From Certhia americana (lineage: Eukaryota; Chordata; Aves; Passeriformes; Certhiidae), in contig CM031858.1 in NCBI GenBank assembly GCA_018697195.1, positions 111,790,304-111,854,303 on the forward strand: a stretch of DNA of 64,000 nt, in the 5' to 3' direction. Position 1 is the stretch's first letter. Each line of letters starts with the position of its first letter. Positions 1-11,964 of the stretch are shown piece by piece. The notes beneath the pieces were generated by a model. The model had not been told where the DNA came from and made no database searches. It was given only the letters and a program-made list of their open reading frames with translations. The translations under genes and the position numbers were made by a program.

Positions 1-3000
1 AAAAAAAAAAAAAAGGGTCTTGCCTAAAGGGATTTCTCAGTGCTGTTAGGAAAAAAAAAAATCACGTCAAACAAATCATCTTTCTCATACCTAGAGACTC
101 AGTGACACTATCTTTTGCATGACACCATAACTGTGCTTTGGTGGTAGTGATTAAATGATGTTCAGCAGGCTAAGCCCTGTCTGAGAAGTTCTGGTGAAGA
201 AAAAAGGACTTTGTAGAATGGGTTATTTGGATTTCTAGCAGTTTCAAAAACAAACAAAAAATTAATAATGAGAGGTTAGATAAGATTTTGAAGAAGATTT
301 TTTATTACATGAGAAATAACTTCAAGAGAATTTTAAAATAAATTTTTCTTTAATCCAGGAATCAAAATGCTTCACATTGAAACATTGTTAAAGATTTAAA
401 TGGGTAAATAGTATTGCTACTTGAAATGTTTTAAAATGTACTCTTATCTTTTCCTACACAAAATAATTGAGAAAAATAGCTGTATGTTATTCAGCACATT
501 TCAACACCTCTATTCTGAAAAAGGACTGTAGCTGCAAATTTTGTATAATTCAGTCGAAATTATCTGAATTTAATACTGTCTCAGAAGACAAGCCAGGAAT
601 AGATTTATTTTTAGCACATCATTTAGTACATGCTATAGGGTACATGTGAGTGCTCTAAGGAGAGGATGAAACTGGCACTAAAGAAATTCACCCTGATACC
701 AAGAGCATCTTTGAAGCAAATGCCTGCTGCAAGTTACAATATCAGTGCTTTGTCTTTATTCCACCTGCACATTTATTTAATCAATATATAATATAATGAA
801 TATTCTCCTAATGTGAAATATTTAACCTCTAAGAACCCTTTGTAGATACAGCTTTACCTTTTCATTTCACACACCTAAACCTTCACTCGTATTCAGCCAT
901 CCTATCCCCACACAACCTGTATGGAGCATCCTCTTTTAAATAATAAGACACATAATTAGCCATTAATACAGTAGAGGTTAATGAGTAGGTACAATCTCAT
1001 TAATGTAATGGGAATTACAGGTGTAACTTGTAAGCAGCCCTAGGCTGCCAAAGAGTGCAAAGGAGTTATTGCTATCTTTAAATAAAAGTTAAATAAACAT
1101 GATTCATATCTAAATTTTCTTCATGTACCTTGGCATTCCAGAAAGTTTTATGATTTTAGCTGAGATGGTTACTTGCTCCAGGAAAAGGCCAGGAGGCTTG
1201 TCCTAGCTGAAATTCCTACCCAAACTGATGCTATTGATAGGCTTTTCCAATGGGACTCAGACACTATGTTTTCCTTTATATATTGCAACTTTTTGCTGTT
1301 TTCTAGAAATTTGACTGGAAAAAAAAAAAATTGGCAGAATATCTGTATGTTTATAATTCAATATCACAGGAAAAAATCCTGCTGTGTTGTAGTGCCCTAG
1401 AAAATTTAGGCAAATGTGACTTTCTGTGAAATGTTGTGTGTGGTTGTTACTATCAACATATACATTGAGTATATTTTGTACTTTGCTGCTGTGATCTCAG
1501 GAACCACTTGCCTAAAGCCTGGTTTGGTTTGGAGCCAGCAATGCAGCTATTTGCCTCTCCAAATATGAGTATTAATGAAAAGCTTTTCATTTGTAATTGC
1601 AATGAACTAGTGAGCTTCTAAATGAGAGTGACCTCAGACACAAACACTACAAACCAGGTACTTATTCTTCACTTTTTAGATATAATTTTTTTAATAGATA
1701 ACTTTTCATGCTTTTTTAAAGAAAAAAAAAAAGTCCTTACTCTTCCATAACTAATTTGATTGCACTGACCAGAATATTTCCCTGCGATAGCCAAAGGCAC
1801 AGTATATTTAAATGTTCATTAAGTTCTACTAATTAATCTCATAAATTTCACTAACATATTATTGAGTGAGGGGTTTGCATTATATTGCAGAAGAATCCTT
1901 TGTCCTATATTTCTTTTCTTAGAATGCCTCAGAGCTTTGTTTAAAATTATTAAACACCACTTCAGTGGCAATTACAATTTTTATCATGAAAATGCAGTGC
2001 ATTTACTAGATTTTTCAACAGCATCTTAGTCTTTTTTTGAAGAAGCAGTGCAAAATGTAGCATGCTATACCTTTGATGTCTCTGGAAAATGAATAGTGAC
2101 TGCAGGGCAACTCCATCTAACTATGGGTTGCTCAGGTCTCGTGGGAGAAAAGTGAAGTCCTACTCCGTCTGCTACCAGCTGGGAACCTGCTGCTTCCCTC
2201 TGTCTGCCTTCTCGGAGTGTTTCACCTGCTTCCTTGCCAATCCCAGTCTCTTCACACAGGCCGTGGAGCAGCAGATGGGAGGTGGGGCAGCACAGCAGTA
2301 AGTGGAGCAGGTTTGCTGGCAGGGCTCTATGAATTGCTCCAAGTACTGAAGCTGGCAAGGGTGTGGGTGAAGCAGGTGAAAGGGCGTAGTCACCTAAAAA
2401 AAAGGATGGGTGGAAAAAAGGAGTGGGAAAAGGGATTAAGACAGTTAATTTATCAGAGATGGTTAGAGAGATGGTATTCACAAGTATATTCTTTTCCCTT
2501 CGAGCTTTATTGCTTAATGATAAAGATATCTACCCTTGATTTCCTTAGAGCTGTCTGAGAACCTGAACTAAAGACTGCCAGAGATTTCTCTTCAGTCAAT
2601 GACTGCAAGGACTGGCTCCTCTTTCACAAACATCCTCTGCTATGTATTTTGTTTTGTGTTCAAATGGCACTGTGTCTAGGCACAGTAAAGAGACATGGCA
2701 CTCTTCTGTCCCTGTCGCTGTTTTTATTTGCAAATGTACATATAAAGGTTTCACCTAGTGTAGTACATAATTGGCATACCTATTTCACGACTAAAGAAGC
2801 AGAAGAGTTTAAGGCTATATTTCCAAATCTGACCCCAGTATCTGAAGGGACAGGTTTCCAGTCAAATTCAGGACAAATTCAGCTCCCATCTACAATGATG
2901 TGAATAGGTGTTTTCCAGTGAATATGGGAATTTGGGACTGGAGGAGATCTCTAGAGCAACAGTCCTCTGCTGTCAGAGAGAATCATGGCATTTTCATGAA

Positions 3001-6000
3001 CCAATAAAACTTCATCTAAAATTTATATCAAAATTTTTGCTTTCCTATCAGAAGATTGTACCAGAACTTTCCTTCCCCCTTTACTATTTATAAGTCTTCC
3101 TGTAATAATCACATTGTATTTATCTCAGGGGGATCATGGCTTTTCTTCTAGTTTTACAACTTCAGAGGGGATGTGCACCTGCAGCTTCCAGTGATGAGCT
3201 TTCCAGTAGGCTTGTTCCCAAAGCTGAGAAAATCAAAAGTAAATCCCCTCATGTTCATTATCAGTACTTTGAATTAAAAAGTGTTCAAGTCAGGAATGAA
3301 CCCACATTAGAAATTGTATCATATCAGTGATGTCTCCTTTTCCTACATACAAATTCAAATCCCTTAAGATTATTATAGTCTTGAAATTGAGAAGTATCAT
3401 GCATATGTAATTCTGGCCAGTAAGAACCTATGCTGTTGACAATATCATTCAGAAAAATGTGCTGACTTGAGGGACATGAATGCATTGTGCAATGCCTGAG
3501 AATTATCTCTTACTAATTAATCCCTCTTTGTTTGTAATCTCATGGGAAATATTTTTTTCCTGTATGGTTGGAAGGAATATATAGATGAATCCTTAAGGTG
3601 GCCTTAGTATTTTATATTTTTTTTTCCAGTAGAAGGCATTAAAACAAATTTACCATGTACATATGTTTTTTGTGGGGGTTGGGGGTCTGTAATAATAAAT
3701 CATTGTAATCTAAAACCTGAGTGAATTTTAAACAGAAATTCCCTTCTAGCTAAAAATAGGGCTAATTAACTTCCTTAGTTAGAATCCTAGTTTGCCTCCC
3801 TTTGCTTTCTTCTTTCACGGATTCACTGAGTGCTCACTTTGCAGTATCAGCAGATTTATGTATTGCCTCAGGTTTAAACTTTTTTCTAAGTATTTTCTTT
3901 TTTCGTTAGGCTTGTCGTTTACTATTACAAGGTAATGTACAAACAAGCCAATATTGTGTTCTGATAATGAAAATAACTTCATGCAGATATGTAATTTCTA
4001 TGTGTTAGTGTTTGCAGAGTCAGATCTCTTCAACCATTAAGCGCATCAGAACAGAGAATAGCCATTAATTTCTCACAATTAAAAGGCTTGATTCTCATTT
4101 TCCTTGAAGCACATCTGCATATTCTTCAACAAGGTGCAAAGAAAAATAATATCTTCAGTGCATTGTGCTACTGCTTTATTACGACTACTGAAATAAAGAT
4201 TAAATGTAAAATTCTTGCCTGCAAGCTTCAATTGAAAGCAAATTGGTCCACATTCTTTTTCTACAAGAACTTTTCTTAACTGTCACCTTATAATTATTTT
4301 CTTTAAATCCAGCTACGTGTTTGATAAATATGGTACAAGAGACAGAACTGTCTCTAAAAGCCATTTAACTGTATTTTGTGTTCAGAGATTTTTCCCTGAA
4401 ACATTTTCTCAAAGGTAGGATTTGGCATAGCAAGTTCCTTCTTATCTGACAGAAGCTGAGCATTCTCAGTCCTTTCCTGGAGACAGACAGCTCTTCAAGG
4501 AGCTGGTCCACAAGCAGAATGGTTGTCTCAGGAACTGGTATGTAATCACCCAAATCAACATCACTTAGTGCTATTTTCTTGTCAGATGACCCAGTGGAAG
4601 CTAGCCATAGTTTTCCCACAAGAAAATTACTGGTTTTCTCCTCAGTCTTTGCTAGATTTCATTGTAGATGCAAGAGAACATAGTGTGAAACAGCTGACTG
4701 TTTTTTTAATTAGCAAAACTGACAGTGGTTAGGTGAGATAGAGCTGATTAATAAAAAGAATTATGAAAAAGATAATTTACTTGAGTAATATTCAAAACAA
4801 CAAATATTTAAGCATGGTTGTCAGCGACTGTCAAGCAGTTAATTGGAGTGTCTCAGCATCTCTGTGACATATGAATTCACTTTTGCTATCATAAATCCTG
4901 AAGGGAAAGCCCTTTATTTTCAAAACAGCCTCTGATTTTGGTTCATACCATTTCAGTTCACTAGTTTCAGACACACAAGGCTTGATTACCAGTACTATTA
5001 AATAAATCCTGCCTTTGCAACAGTTTTTCTGTTCTTTTCTCCAAAATATAAATCATCAAAATTGGCATGTGAATTCCCACTTCTACTCTTTCTATCTCTC
5101 CCACAATACCAAAACAGGTATTTTGGCATATTAAGATTAGTATAGTATGTTTCACTCTTCCTAATTTTAACATCTTTCTGTTGGATATTTCTTACAATGA
5201 TTTTGGGAAACTTGGCAGTGGACCCTTTTTTGCTGTCCAAAACAATTGTTTGCAACAAACCTTTCTTCTAATGTAATGTGTATAGTATTTGGGGGGAACA
5301 TTAGCAGTTTCTCTCTGAACAATAGGAAGACTGTGTCTTAGAAAGCTCTGGAAAGGATTTAGAGGTCAAAGAAGACAAGTCACTCAACATGAGTTCCCAG
5401 TGAGATGTTCTGGGAAAAGACTGATGTTGTCCTTTGATATATAAGAAGGGGAGTTGTGAGTAGCATAAGGAGGTGCTTTTACCTCTATCTGACACTGGGG
5501 AGATTAACACTGAAAACGCTGCATACTGTTCCTGTCTCTTAGCAATGTTGTTGTAACTACAGTGGTCTAAGGATACCAGAAAGATTTGTAGCAAGGGATG
5601 CATTTTTGTTTATTGGACCTGCTCAGATGTTTGGAAAAATACAGAAAAAGGGCCTGTCTTCAGATCATGATGTCTGTATTGGGAAAAATTTTGCAAGAGT
5701 ACAGAAGAGAGAAATAGAAGTTATTCCAACCTGTGAAAAAACCCCACCTCAATAGGATAAGAAAGACAAGTAACTCAATATGTTTGTTCATCATATTAAA
5801 AAGAATACTGGTGCATGATTGTTTTCAGTTCAGAGCAAATTTTGGGTGCTAAGGGGAACTATGATTTGGAGATGAAAGTAATACTAAGGAGGAAAAGAAA
5901 AACATAATGAAGAAGAAAGCAAAAAATGATTTAAAAGAAATACAGCACAATTATTTAGAAAAAAAATACAAGTGACAATGTCATGTGTATTTATGCATGC

Positions 6001-6439
6001 ATGTATTTGCACAGGTGCCTCCAGTAACTTTTGAAGGTGTTTCTCTGCAGTCACTCTTGATGAGGGGAGGTCTGAAAAGCAATTATGTTTCTACAGCTTT
6101 CATTAAAGTTTTTGGTCATGAATAGGTGAAAACCCTTTTTGAGCAATCCTGACAGAGAGAGATCTATAGTGATCCTAAGTACTGTCAGGGCCATAATGTG
6201 AGGTGTCACATTAGTTACACACAGAGGATCCACAAGGACTTGGGCAAAAGACCTTAAAAACGTTCTGTATATGGGAAGCAACTTTAATCAGAGCTCACAG
6301 CTTGTTAGGCATCGAAGCCAATCAACCATGAAACACGAATCCATAGGGGACTAAGCTTTATTAGTCCCAAGCCTATATTAGTTGTGTAATACTTAGGGTG
6401 ATTAGCTGTAGGGATAAACTTCCAAGGGAGAAGTGGGTT
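1..6439. other. Non-coding AT-rich block, no gene recognised
   Basis: No ORF here has a recognisable domain, and the longest (2,065-2,481, minus strand) overlaps open frames on the plus strand, which fits chance. The block opens with a 14-base A run at the window edge. It holds scattered A/T homopolymers, an 18-bp perfect palindrome at 1,574-1,591 and a more GC-rich patch at about 2,090-2,400. That patch includes a donor-like CA|GTAAGT at 2,297/2,298, but no partner acceptor or known product was seen. I see no interspersed repeat I can name. Confidence 0.7.
1574..1591. repeat. Perfect 18-bp palindrome
   Basis: The sequence aatgaaaagcttttcatt equals its own reverse complement and is centred on a HindIII-type aagctt. 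It lies in unremarkable AT-rich DNA with no gene beside it. It could be a dimeric transcription-factor site or chance. Confidence 0.9.
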
Positions 6440-6609
6440 TGCCACCTTTTGAAGTCTTTGGATGTCTTTTTTGGAAGACAGTGAAACACAAGTAATTGGG
6501 TTAACAACAGGAGTAAGTGAATGCAATTGTATGGCCTTTGTAACAGAGAAGGAGAGCCTCATGACCTAATGATTTTTTCTGGCCATAAAAATCTACGAAT
6601 CCACGAATT
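6440..6609 (+). mobile_element. Ancient CR1/L3-like LINE 3' end
   Basis: The stretch ending in ttctggccataaaaatc followed by tacgaatccacgaatt matches my memory of the 3' end of old amniote CR1-type LINEs. Those typically read: a variable-length pairing region, 'gatgatctaatggtcccttctggcc', then a short tandem (ATCTATGAA) tail. Here the tail is two decayed copies (6,591-6,609). The upstream boundary is a guess because the similarity fades. Only the 3' untranslated end is present, as expected from 5'-truncated insertion. It is clearly older and more diverged than the piece at 9.4 kb. Confidence 0.55.
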
Positions 6610-9384
6610 ATAAATGCAAAGCACCTCAGACAAGTCTTGTGAGGAATTGGCACAATATCATCTAGCTAATTAACTGTGTGGCTACTGCCAAATGTATGTC
6701 CAGGTGAAAGCACCCCAGTCTGGCTACTGGCTTAACGCGCTGTGCTCCAACATCTTTCATTGTTGTCAGTGGAATGTTAATAGATGACGGCAGCACAACA
6801 GGGGTGAGGACGGACAACTGGGAAAAGTTTAAGATAATGTCATCAGAACTGAGTGCTGTCACAGTATAATGGTCTCCTGCTGGTACCTAAATGCAGAGGA
6901 ACTCACGGAAAATTAAACATCAAGGCACGTTCATTTGCAAAGCTGGAGATACAGATCCTATGGCAATCTCCTGTTACAATGAGCTTATTTCTGCCTTACT
7001 AAATGAATGTGGAATCAGTGGACCAATATATGTAGGGTTTTTTCTATATGGCCAGAAGCCAGGTGTACTTTATTGTGTACTCCATTTAGTTTACAGAGCA
7101 TTTATCTACTAAATTACAGATTAACAAGTATAGATTCAGAAAGGATTTGGATTCTGCTGTGATTATAACCTCCTTTAGTTCCTGAGTCAGGGGCATTCTT
7201 GATGTCAGAACAGTCAGTGCAGAACTGACACTTTGATTTAGAAGTTTGGACATGGTAAGAGCACTCCCCCAGCCAGTTACCATTACTTACTTGATAGGTA
7301 ATAGCTTATTAAGATGCAGTATCTTGATCAGTTTTGGTTGGGTCTCCTCATGTAATACCTATTGCAGTGCAGGCCCAGGTAATATGCCAGAAGTTTGATG
7401 AAAATAAAACTGGAATTCCTCTGCAGACTATAAAGGAAATAAGAAAAGGCCCTGAATTTCCCTCCCTGTACACTGCAAAATATAGTACTTTACTGTGAGG
7501 ATTCGTTAGGACATGCTAAAAAAGAATACAGGCAGAAAGATGAGATTTGTATATATTCATATGACTCCAGGAACTAGTACTTCAGGAAAAAACCTGATTA
7601 TTGTAAGAGCTGAGCACAGAAGAACCATGAGAGTTGGCAAGGATGATCCACAATTAATAATGTATGACAGGTCCAGTAACTAGTAACAGCTACTTGTTAT
7701 TCTTTTGATAGCTATGAAACCATGTTACATTTGGATTTGGTTTCCATAAATATCTAAGCGAGTATCTGGATCTAAAATTTCTGGCTCAGATTCAATTATA
7801 ATTTGAATGTTATCTGACTAGCTGTATCCTTTTTAATCTGTATCATTTAATAAAGGGCAGACACCTAGCATAAATACTGTTGTGTATGCTGTGACTGCTG
7901 TCATTTCAGTAAAGTATTTTTAATCCCTAAATATTTTTTAAGACTTGCCTATACTCATCTTTTAATAGGTTCACTTTAAACCAGCAATCTCAACAAATTT
8001 TTAAAGAGATCTTCTGAGGATACCATGTTTTCCTTCTAATAGGTATTAAATTTTCTTTTAGTCAGCGATGAATGATTTGACAAAGTTGTCACATGCATGG
8101 CTCCCTTTGAGAATTAATGTAGGATTAATTTCTCTGGTTTATAATACTTCAGTCATTCTGTAAATTTTAGCGGATTTGCTACATTGGTGAGAATGCTTCA
8201 TTGGTGAGAGTAATACTTCTTTGTTTTCATTTTTTTCCCCTCACTGTGTTTTCTAGCACTATGTACTGCTGAAAGTGGAAAAGTTTGATGGAACTTTCAG
8301 CATGACACATCATATGAAATCTTTCACTAGTGTCCTTTGTCCTGCAACAGCTGACAGAGTACCTGCACAGCAAATGATGGTTTCCAGACACCAGTGAAAG
8401 CCTGATGTTATTTCTTAAGAATGCAGCAACTACACTACAAACTGGAATGACACCACTCTAAAGCTAATTCCTTCACTGGTTTCCCACCTGCCTTGCTGCA
8501 GATAAAATTGTCCTTGGTGGCTGCCACAACGATCCTTTAAAATCAGCTCCTAATAGTTGCAGCTCCTCCACATGCATGAATACAAAGAATAAAATATGCA
8601 GTCCTCAAAATGCAGAGATATTGTTTAGGAAAATGCCAGGCTGATAGTGCTGATTACATGTGTAGAAAGATCAGAATGCTGGAGCTGAGCCTGATTCTGC
8701 CAAGGTGTGCTCATTCATAAACATGAGAGCCACCTTTCACACTGTGCATGTCATATTTCATATTGGAGATAGTGGGAATCATTTTGGTATCTTATCATGT
8801 CAGATCTATCACACGATTGCACAGGAACAGGACTGGCTTGTTATCAGAGGCTGAGGGTTCCTGGAAAACACTTCATATTGCAAGAAATTCCTTCAGTAAT
8901 AATTGCTGAAATTTCAGAGGTGAATTTATCAGATTTTGTGTCCTTCCTCCTTTTCTTGTAACCTAGTAAGAGATTTTACTGTTGTGCTATATCAAGATAT
9001 AGACATCACAATGAAATCATCAGTATGTCTTTACTAGCCCTCCTGAGCTGGTATTACAGGAGTGATAGATCTTAAAATGGTATCATTAGAGCTTCAGTAC
9101 TGTGGAAAAATATTTTATTGGACTCTTGAGTGTGCATTTCTTTAAGTATAGGGACATTCATCCTTTTTCACTTAGCAGAAAACCTCTTTGAATAATGGTA
9201 TTTGCCCATCTAAAATCCACCCTCTCACTTCATTTGAAAACAGAATCTAATTTAATTTTCTCCCAATACACTACATATTTATTTTGTCCAATAAAAAAAG
9301 AAAGAACATTTTGGTGATGGTGGAGTAATAAATCCTAAGGCAGAAATATCCTTTAGGTTGCAGCTGCAGGAACGCAGTTTAGGT
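6610..9384. other. Non-coding block, nothing recognised
   Basis: There is only low-scoring, short, unrelated ORFs, with no GC-rich islands and no repeat I can name. The sequence is ordinary AT-rich vertebrate intergenic or intronic DNA. Confidence 0.65.
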
Positions 9385-9584
9385 ATTTCTCACTGAAAGG
9401 GTAATCAAGCACTGCAAGCCTGCTTCCCAGGCTGCCCAGGGAAGTTACGGGATCACCATCCCTGGAAGTGTACAAAAACATGTGGATGTGACACTTGGGG
9501 ACATAGTTTAGTGGTGAACACAGTGGTGTTGAGTTAATGGTTGGCCTCTTGGAGATCTTTTCCACCCTTGATGATTCTATGATT
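9385..9584 (+). mobile_element. CR1 LINE, 5'-truncated 3' end (bird type)
   Basis: The order of motifs is diagnostic of avian CR1 3' ends: 'ggctgcccagggaagt', 'caccatccctggaagtgt', 'ggatgtgacacttgggg', 'gtttagtggtgaacacag', 'tggtggtgttgag'-like text, 'gatcttttccac', and finally 'gatgattctatgatt' at 9,570-9,584. The insertion is about 200 bp, in the plus orientation, and holds only the end of the reverse-transcriptase ORF and the 3' UTR. It retains few substitutions compared with the family as I remember it, so it is younger than the 6.4-kb and MIR remnants. It is not an active element. This is the strongest evidence that the window is from a bird. Confidence 0.88.
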
Positions 9585-10594
9585 ATATTTTGAAGTTTAT
9601 TCTTATAAAAGCTTCCCTCCCTACTTTGATTCTGTACTTAAGTACTTTTGATTTCAGAAGGGTGGGAGAACCTACCTAAAGCTAAAATGTGTTAACTGCT
9701 CTCCTGAGTATTGATGTTTTCCTAATGCAGGACCTAAGGTTATAAATTGCATTGGTATTCTTAGAGATAAAAGAACTTTTCATGTCTCATTGTGTCTTCT
9801 CCTTTAGGATAACAGCCACGCTACCGAATAATAAGTAATAATAATAATAACACATAAATCTATTGATTTACCTGGGCATGTTAAGACATATGGGCTCCAA
9901 CAAAACAAAAAGAATGATGAAAATTTGGAAATTATGTGGAAAACATGTCAGAGAGGTTTGTATCATAAATAAATGGTCTGCCATGTTGAGAAAACTGCAC
10001 ATATTTAGCAAGTGCTATTACCTATATTTTCAAAATGCCTATTTAAATCAACCTCTAAAAAAAAAGTAAAAAACACTGAAATCCTTCAAGCAAAAGCTTT
10101 GAAATCAGACAAATCACTCTCACCGCCCCCATCACTAAAGCAGCGCTCTGGCTCTGCTTTAAGCAGACAAAGTGCAGGAAGTTTAGAGCGGGAGCTGTGA
10201 GCGAAGGCCCCGTGACATGAGGAGGTGTTGCAGCTGATGCGTATCAGGCACCGCAGCAAAGCCAGCGCCTTCATGTCCTGTGCCAGCGTCCCAGCTGGGT
10301 GGGGGACAAGCAGCGATCGGAGATTTGGCCCAGTGCCCGGGCATTTTGGATCTCTGCAGCTCTTGAGGCCACGGCTTTACCAGTGGACAGCAAGGCAGCT
10401 TGTCACCAGTTTGACCCCACGTTTTTCATGGCAAGGTCTAAGATGTACAGTCCCATAAAGTCATATATTCATGAAACAGCTTGAGCTGGTGCCTCTGAGG
10501 AGGTTCTCTCCACCAGAGAGTCTTGTGACTGGTCAGACTGGGAAGTTTCCTTAACAATAAAATGGGAAAAAAAAAAAAAAAGAATAAAAAGAAA
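9585..10594. other. Non-coding flank of CpG island; AATAAA plus A15 tract
   Basis: The first 600 bases are AT-rich with a short (AAT)n run at about 9,831-9,850. From about 10,120 the GC content climbs toward the CpG island. At 10,556-10,561 there is AATAAA, followed five bases later by 15 A residues (10,567-10,581) and more A-rich text. That resembles the end of a reverse-transcribed mRNA. However, upstream sequence gives no recognisable ORF and I saw no clear target-site duplication. A simple A-rich tract is equally likely. Confidence 0.5.
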
Positions 10595-10873
10595 AGCGCA
10601 TTTGGTGTGCTCCGTTTGAAGCGCTGGAAAAAGCCCCGGGGCCCGGTTCTCCCCTCGCACACACCGGGACTGCTGGAGCCGGCGGCGCTACGTCTGGTTT
10701 AGAGGCGATGCGAGACCAAACGCGGCCTTCAATGCGACTGGACAGGATGGGATTAAATTAAACTCGAGTGCAGCCGCAGGGATTGGAGCGGGTTTAGACT
10801 GGGGATCCCCGCAGGCACGGCGGGCAGCGCGGGCTGCGGGAGGGATGGGGCAGGATGGGGCGCGCTGGCCGGA

Positions 10874-11200
10874 GCGGTGTCCGGAGCTCTGGCCCTAGCG
10901 GTGTCCGGAGCGGTGTCCGGAGCTCTGGCCCTAGCGGTGTCCGGAGCTCTGGCCCTAGCGGTGTCCGGACGGTGTCCGGAGCTCTGGCCCTAGCGGTGTC
11001 CGGAGCTCTGGCCCTAGCGGTGTCCGGACAGGATGGGCCGATGGCCCTAGCGGTGTCCGGAGCTCTGGCCCTAGCGGTGTCCGGAGCGGTGTCCGGAGCT
11101 CTGGCCCTGGCGGTGTCCGGACCTCTGGCCCTGGCGGTGTCCGGAGCTCTGGCCCTAGCGGTGTCCGGAGCTCTGGCCCTAGCGGTGTCCGGAGCTCTGG
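10874..11200 (+). repeat. 24-bp GC-rich minisatellite
   Basis: The 24-bp unit is made of two 12-bp halves: gcggtgtccgga, then gctctggcccta. About ten complete or nearly complete units are present. At three places (about 10,898, 10,958 and 11,077) an extra first half is inserted without the second half, one of them a base short. At 11,029-11,043 there is a 15-base interruption beginning 'caggatggg'. That text also occurs just upstream at 10,851-10,857, so it looks like a slipped copy of the flank. Some copies have 'ctgg' for 'ctag'. Because 24 is divisible by three, all units keep one reading frame, which explains the repetitive ORFs on both strands. I do not regard these as genes. Confidence 0.95.
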
Positions 11201-11224
11201 CCGGGCAGCGCCGGCGCGGCGCAG

Positions 11225-11531
11225 TTGGTCTGGATCATTGCTGACACGGGGAGCGCGGGAGCAGCCGCGGCTCCAGCCTGTCGGCCGCTCGGCAGGTTGA
11301 TGGATGTGCTGGCCTGCGAGCGCTCGCCACCCCGGCCAGTCCAGCCCATCCACAATGAGTTACAGTTTCCCGGTGCCCCTCCCGGCACCTCCTCCCCCTC
11401 CTGCTCCCCGCTGCCGCCCGCCTGCGGAGGGCTGTCCTCGCACGGCAGTGCCCGCCGGAGCTGGGCTGCCCCGGCTGGTGCCCCGCTCGCTGCACGGCTC
11501 TGCCCAGCGCCTGGGCGAGGGCAGCGCCGCG
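11225..11531 (+). other. Candidate first exon within CpG island (unproven)
   Basis: A GT at 11,532 in the context ccgcg|gtgaga is a fair 5' splice site. An ATG at 11,355-11,357 has A at -3 (cacaATGag) and opens a frame beginning MSYSFPVPLPAPPPPP. It stays open through the candidate donor, ending in a stop near 11,577 if unspliced. The peptide is proline-rich and low in complexity and I do not recognise it. The inference that this is an exon rests only on position in a CpG island, the start context and the donor. Alternatives are a non-coding first exon, a promoter on the opposite strand, or chance. Confidence 0.2.
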
Positions 11532-11866
11532 GTGAGAGGCGTTTTCCTCTCCGGCTGGAAGGGACGGAGGTTTGACTAGAGGGCGGATGGTGCACTAGCA
11601 TCGCCAGGGACCACCTGGCCGGGGTGCCGGCCAGTTCCCATCCCGCCCTCGCCTCGGCGGCTCCCGCTCGCTCCTCCCGAGAGCGTGTCCGCAGGGGAGC
11701 CCTGCGCCCGCGGGGCGAACCGAGGAAGTGCGCGGCACGGCCGTCTCCCAGGGAAAATGTGCTCCAGCCCTGCCGTGTTCCCACCAGCTTCTCTTTTCCT
11801 CTCCACGCATCTGTTTTCGTTTTCTTCACATTTATACTTTAAAGATGATGTTCGCCCTTCCACATC

Positions 11867-11905
11867 CCTTCTCTCTCCACCACCACCACCCCTCCCTTCC
11901 CCCAG
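11867..11905 (+). repeat. Pyrimidine-rich CAC/CCT simple tract
   Basis: A short run of ctctctccaccaccaccacc followed by C/T-rich sequence lies just past the CpG island. It is low-complexity DNA with no further signal. Confidence 0.7.
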
Positions 11906-11964
11906 GAAGATGAATTTCATCTGGGCCTTGAAACAGGGCAAGGAACAATAAATATTTATGGGCA

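Larger units (their letters stand above)
10595..11760. promoter_or_regulatory. CpG island, candidate promoter
   Basis: About 1.15 kb of strongly GC-rich, CpG-dense sequence stands in an otherwise AT-rich window, with no depletion of CG dinucleotides. In vertebrates such islands usually mark promoters of housekeeping or developmental genes. No TATA box was seen. Both strands hold long open frames (for example 11,179-11,829 minus and 11,225-11,575 plus). This is expected from GC-rich DNA, where stop codons are rare, so the frames alone do not show coding. The island contains a 24-bp minisatellite at 10,874-11,200 and a possible 5' splice site at 11,531/11,532. Direction of transcription is uncertain and could be bidirectional. 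Confidence 0.75.

Noticed and set aside
10556..10581. AATAAA followed by A15 as a processed-pseudogene end
   Set aside because: The upstream sequence shows no recognisable coding remnant and no target-site duplication, so a plain A-rich tract is simpler.
10855..11353. Repetitive ORFs on both strands over the minisatellite
   Set aside because: The 24-bp period keeps any frame open, so the octapeptide-repeat 'proteins' are a by-product of the DNA repeat.
11179..11829. 216-residue minus-strand ORF over the CpG island
   Set aside because: GC-rich DNA has few stops, the opposite strand is also open, the composition is Arg/Ala/Gly/Pro-rich with no domain, and part of it runs through the minisatellite edge.
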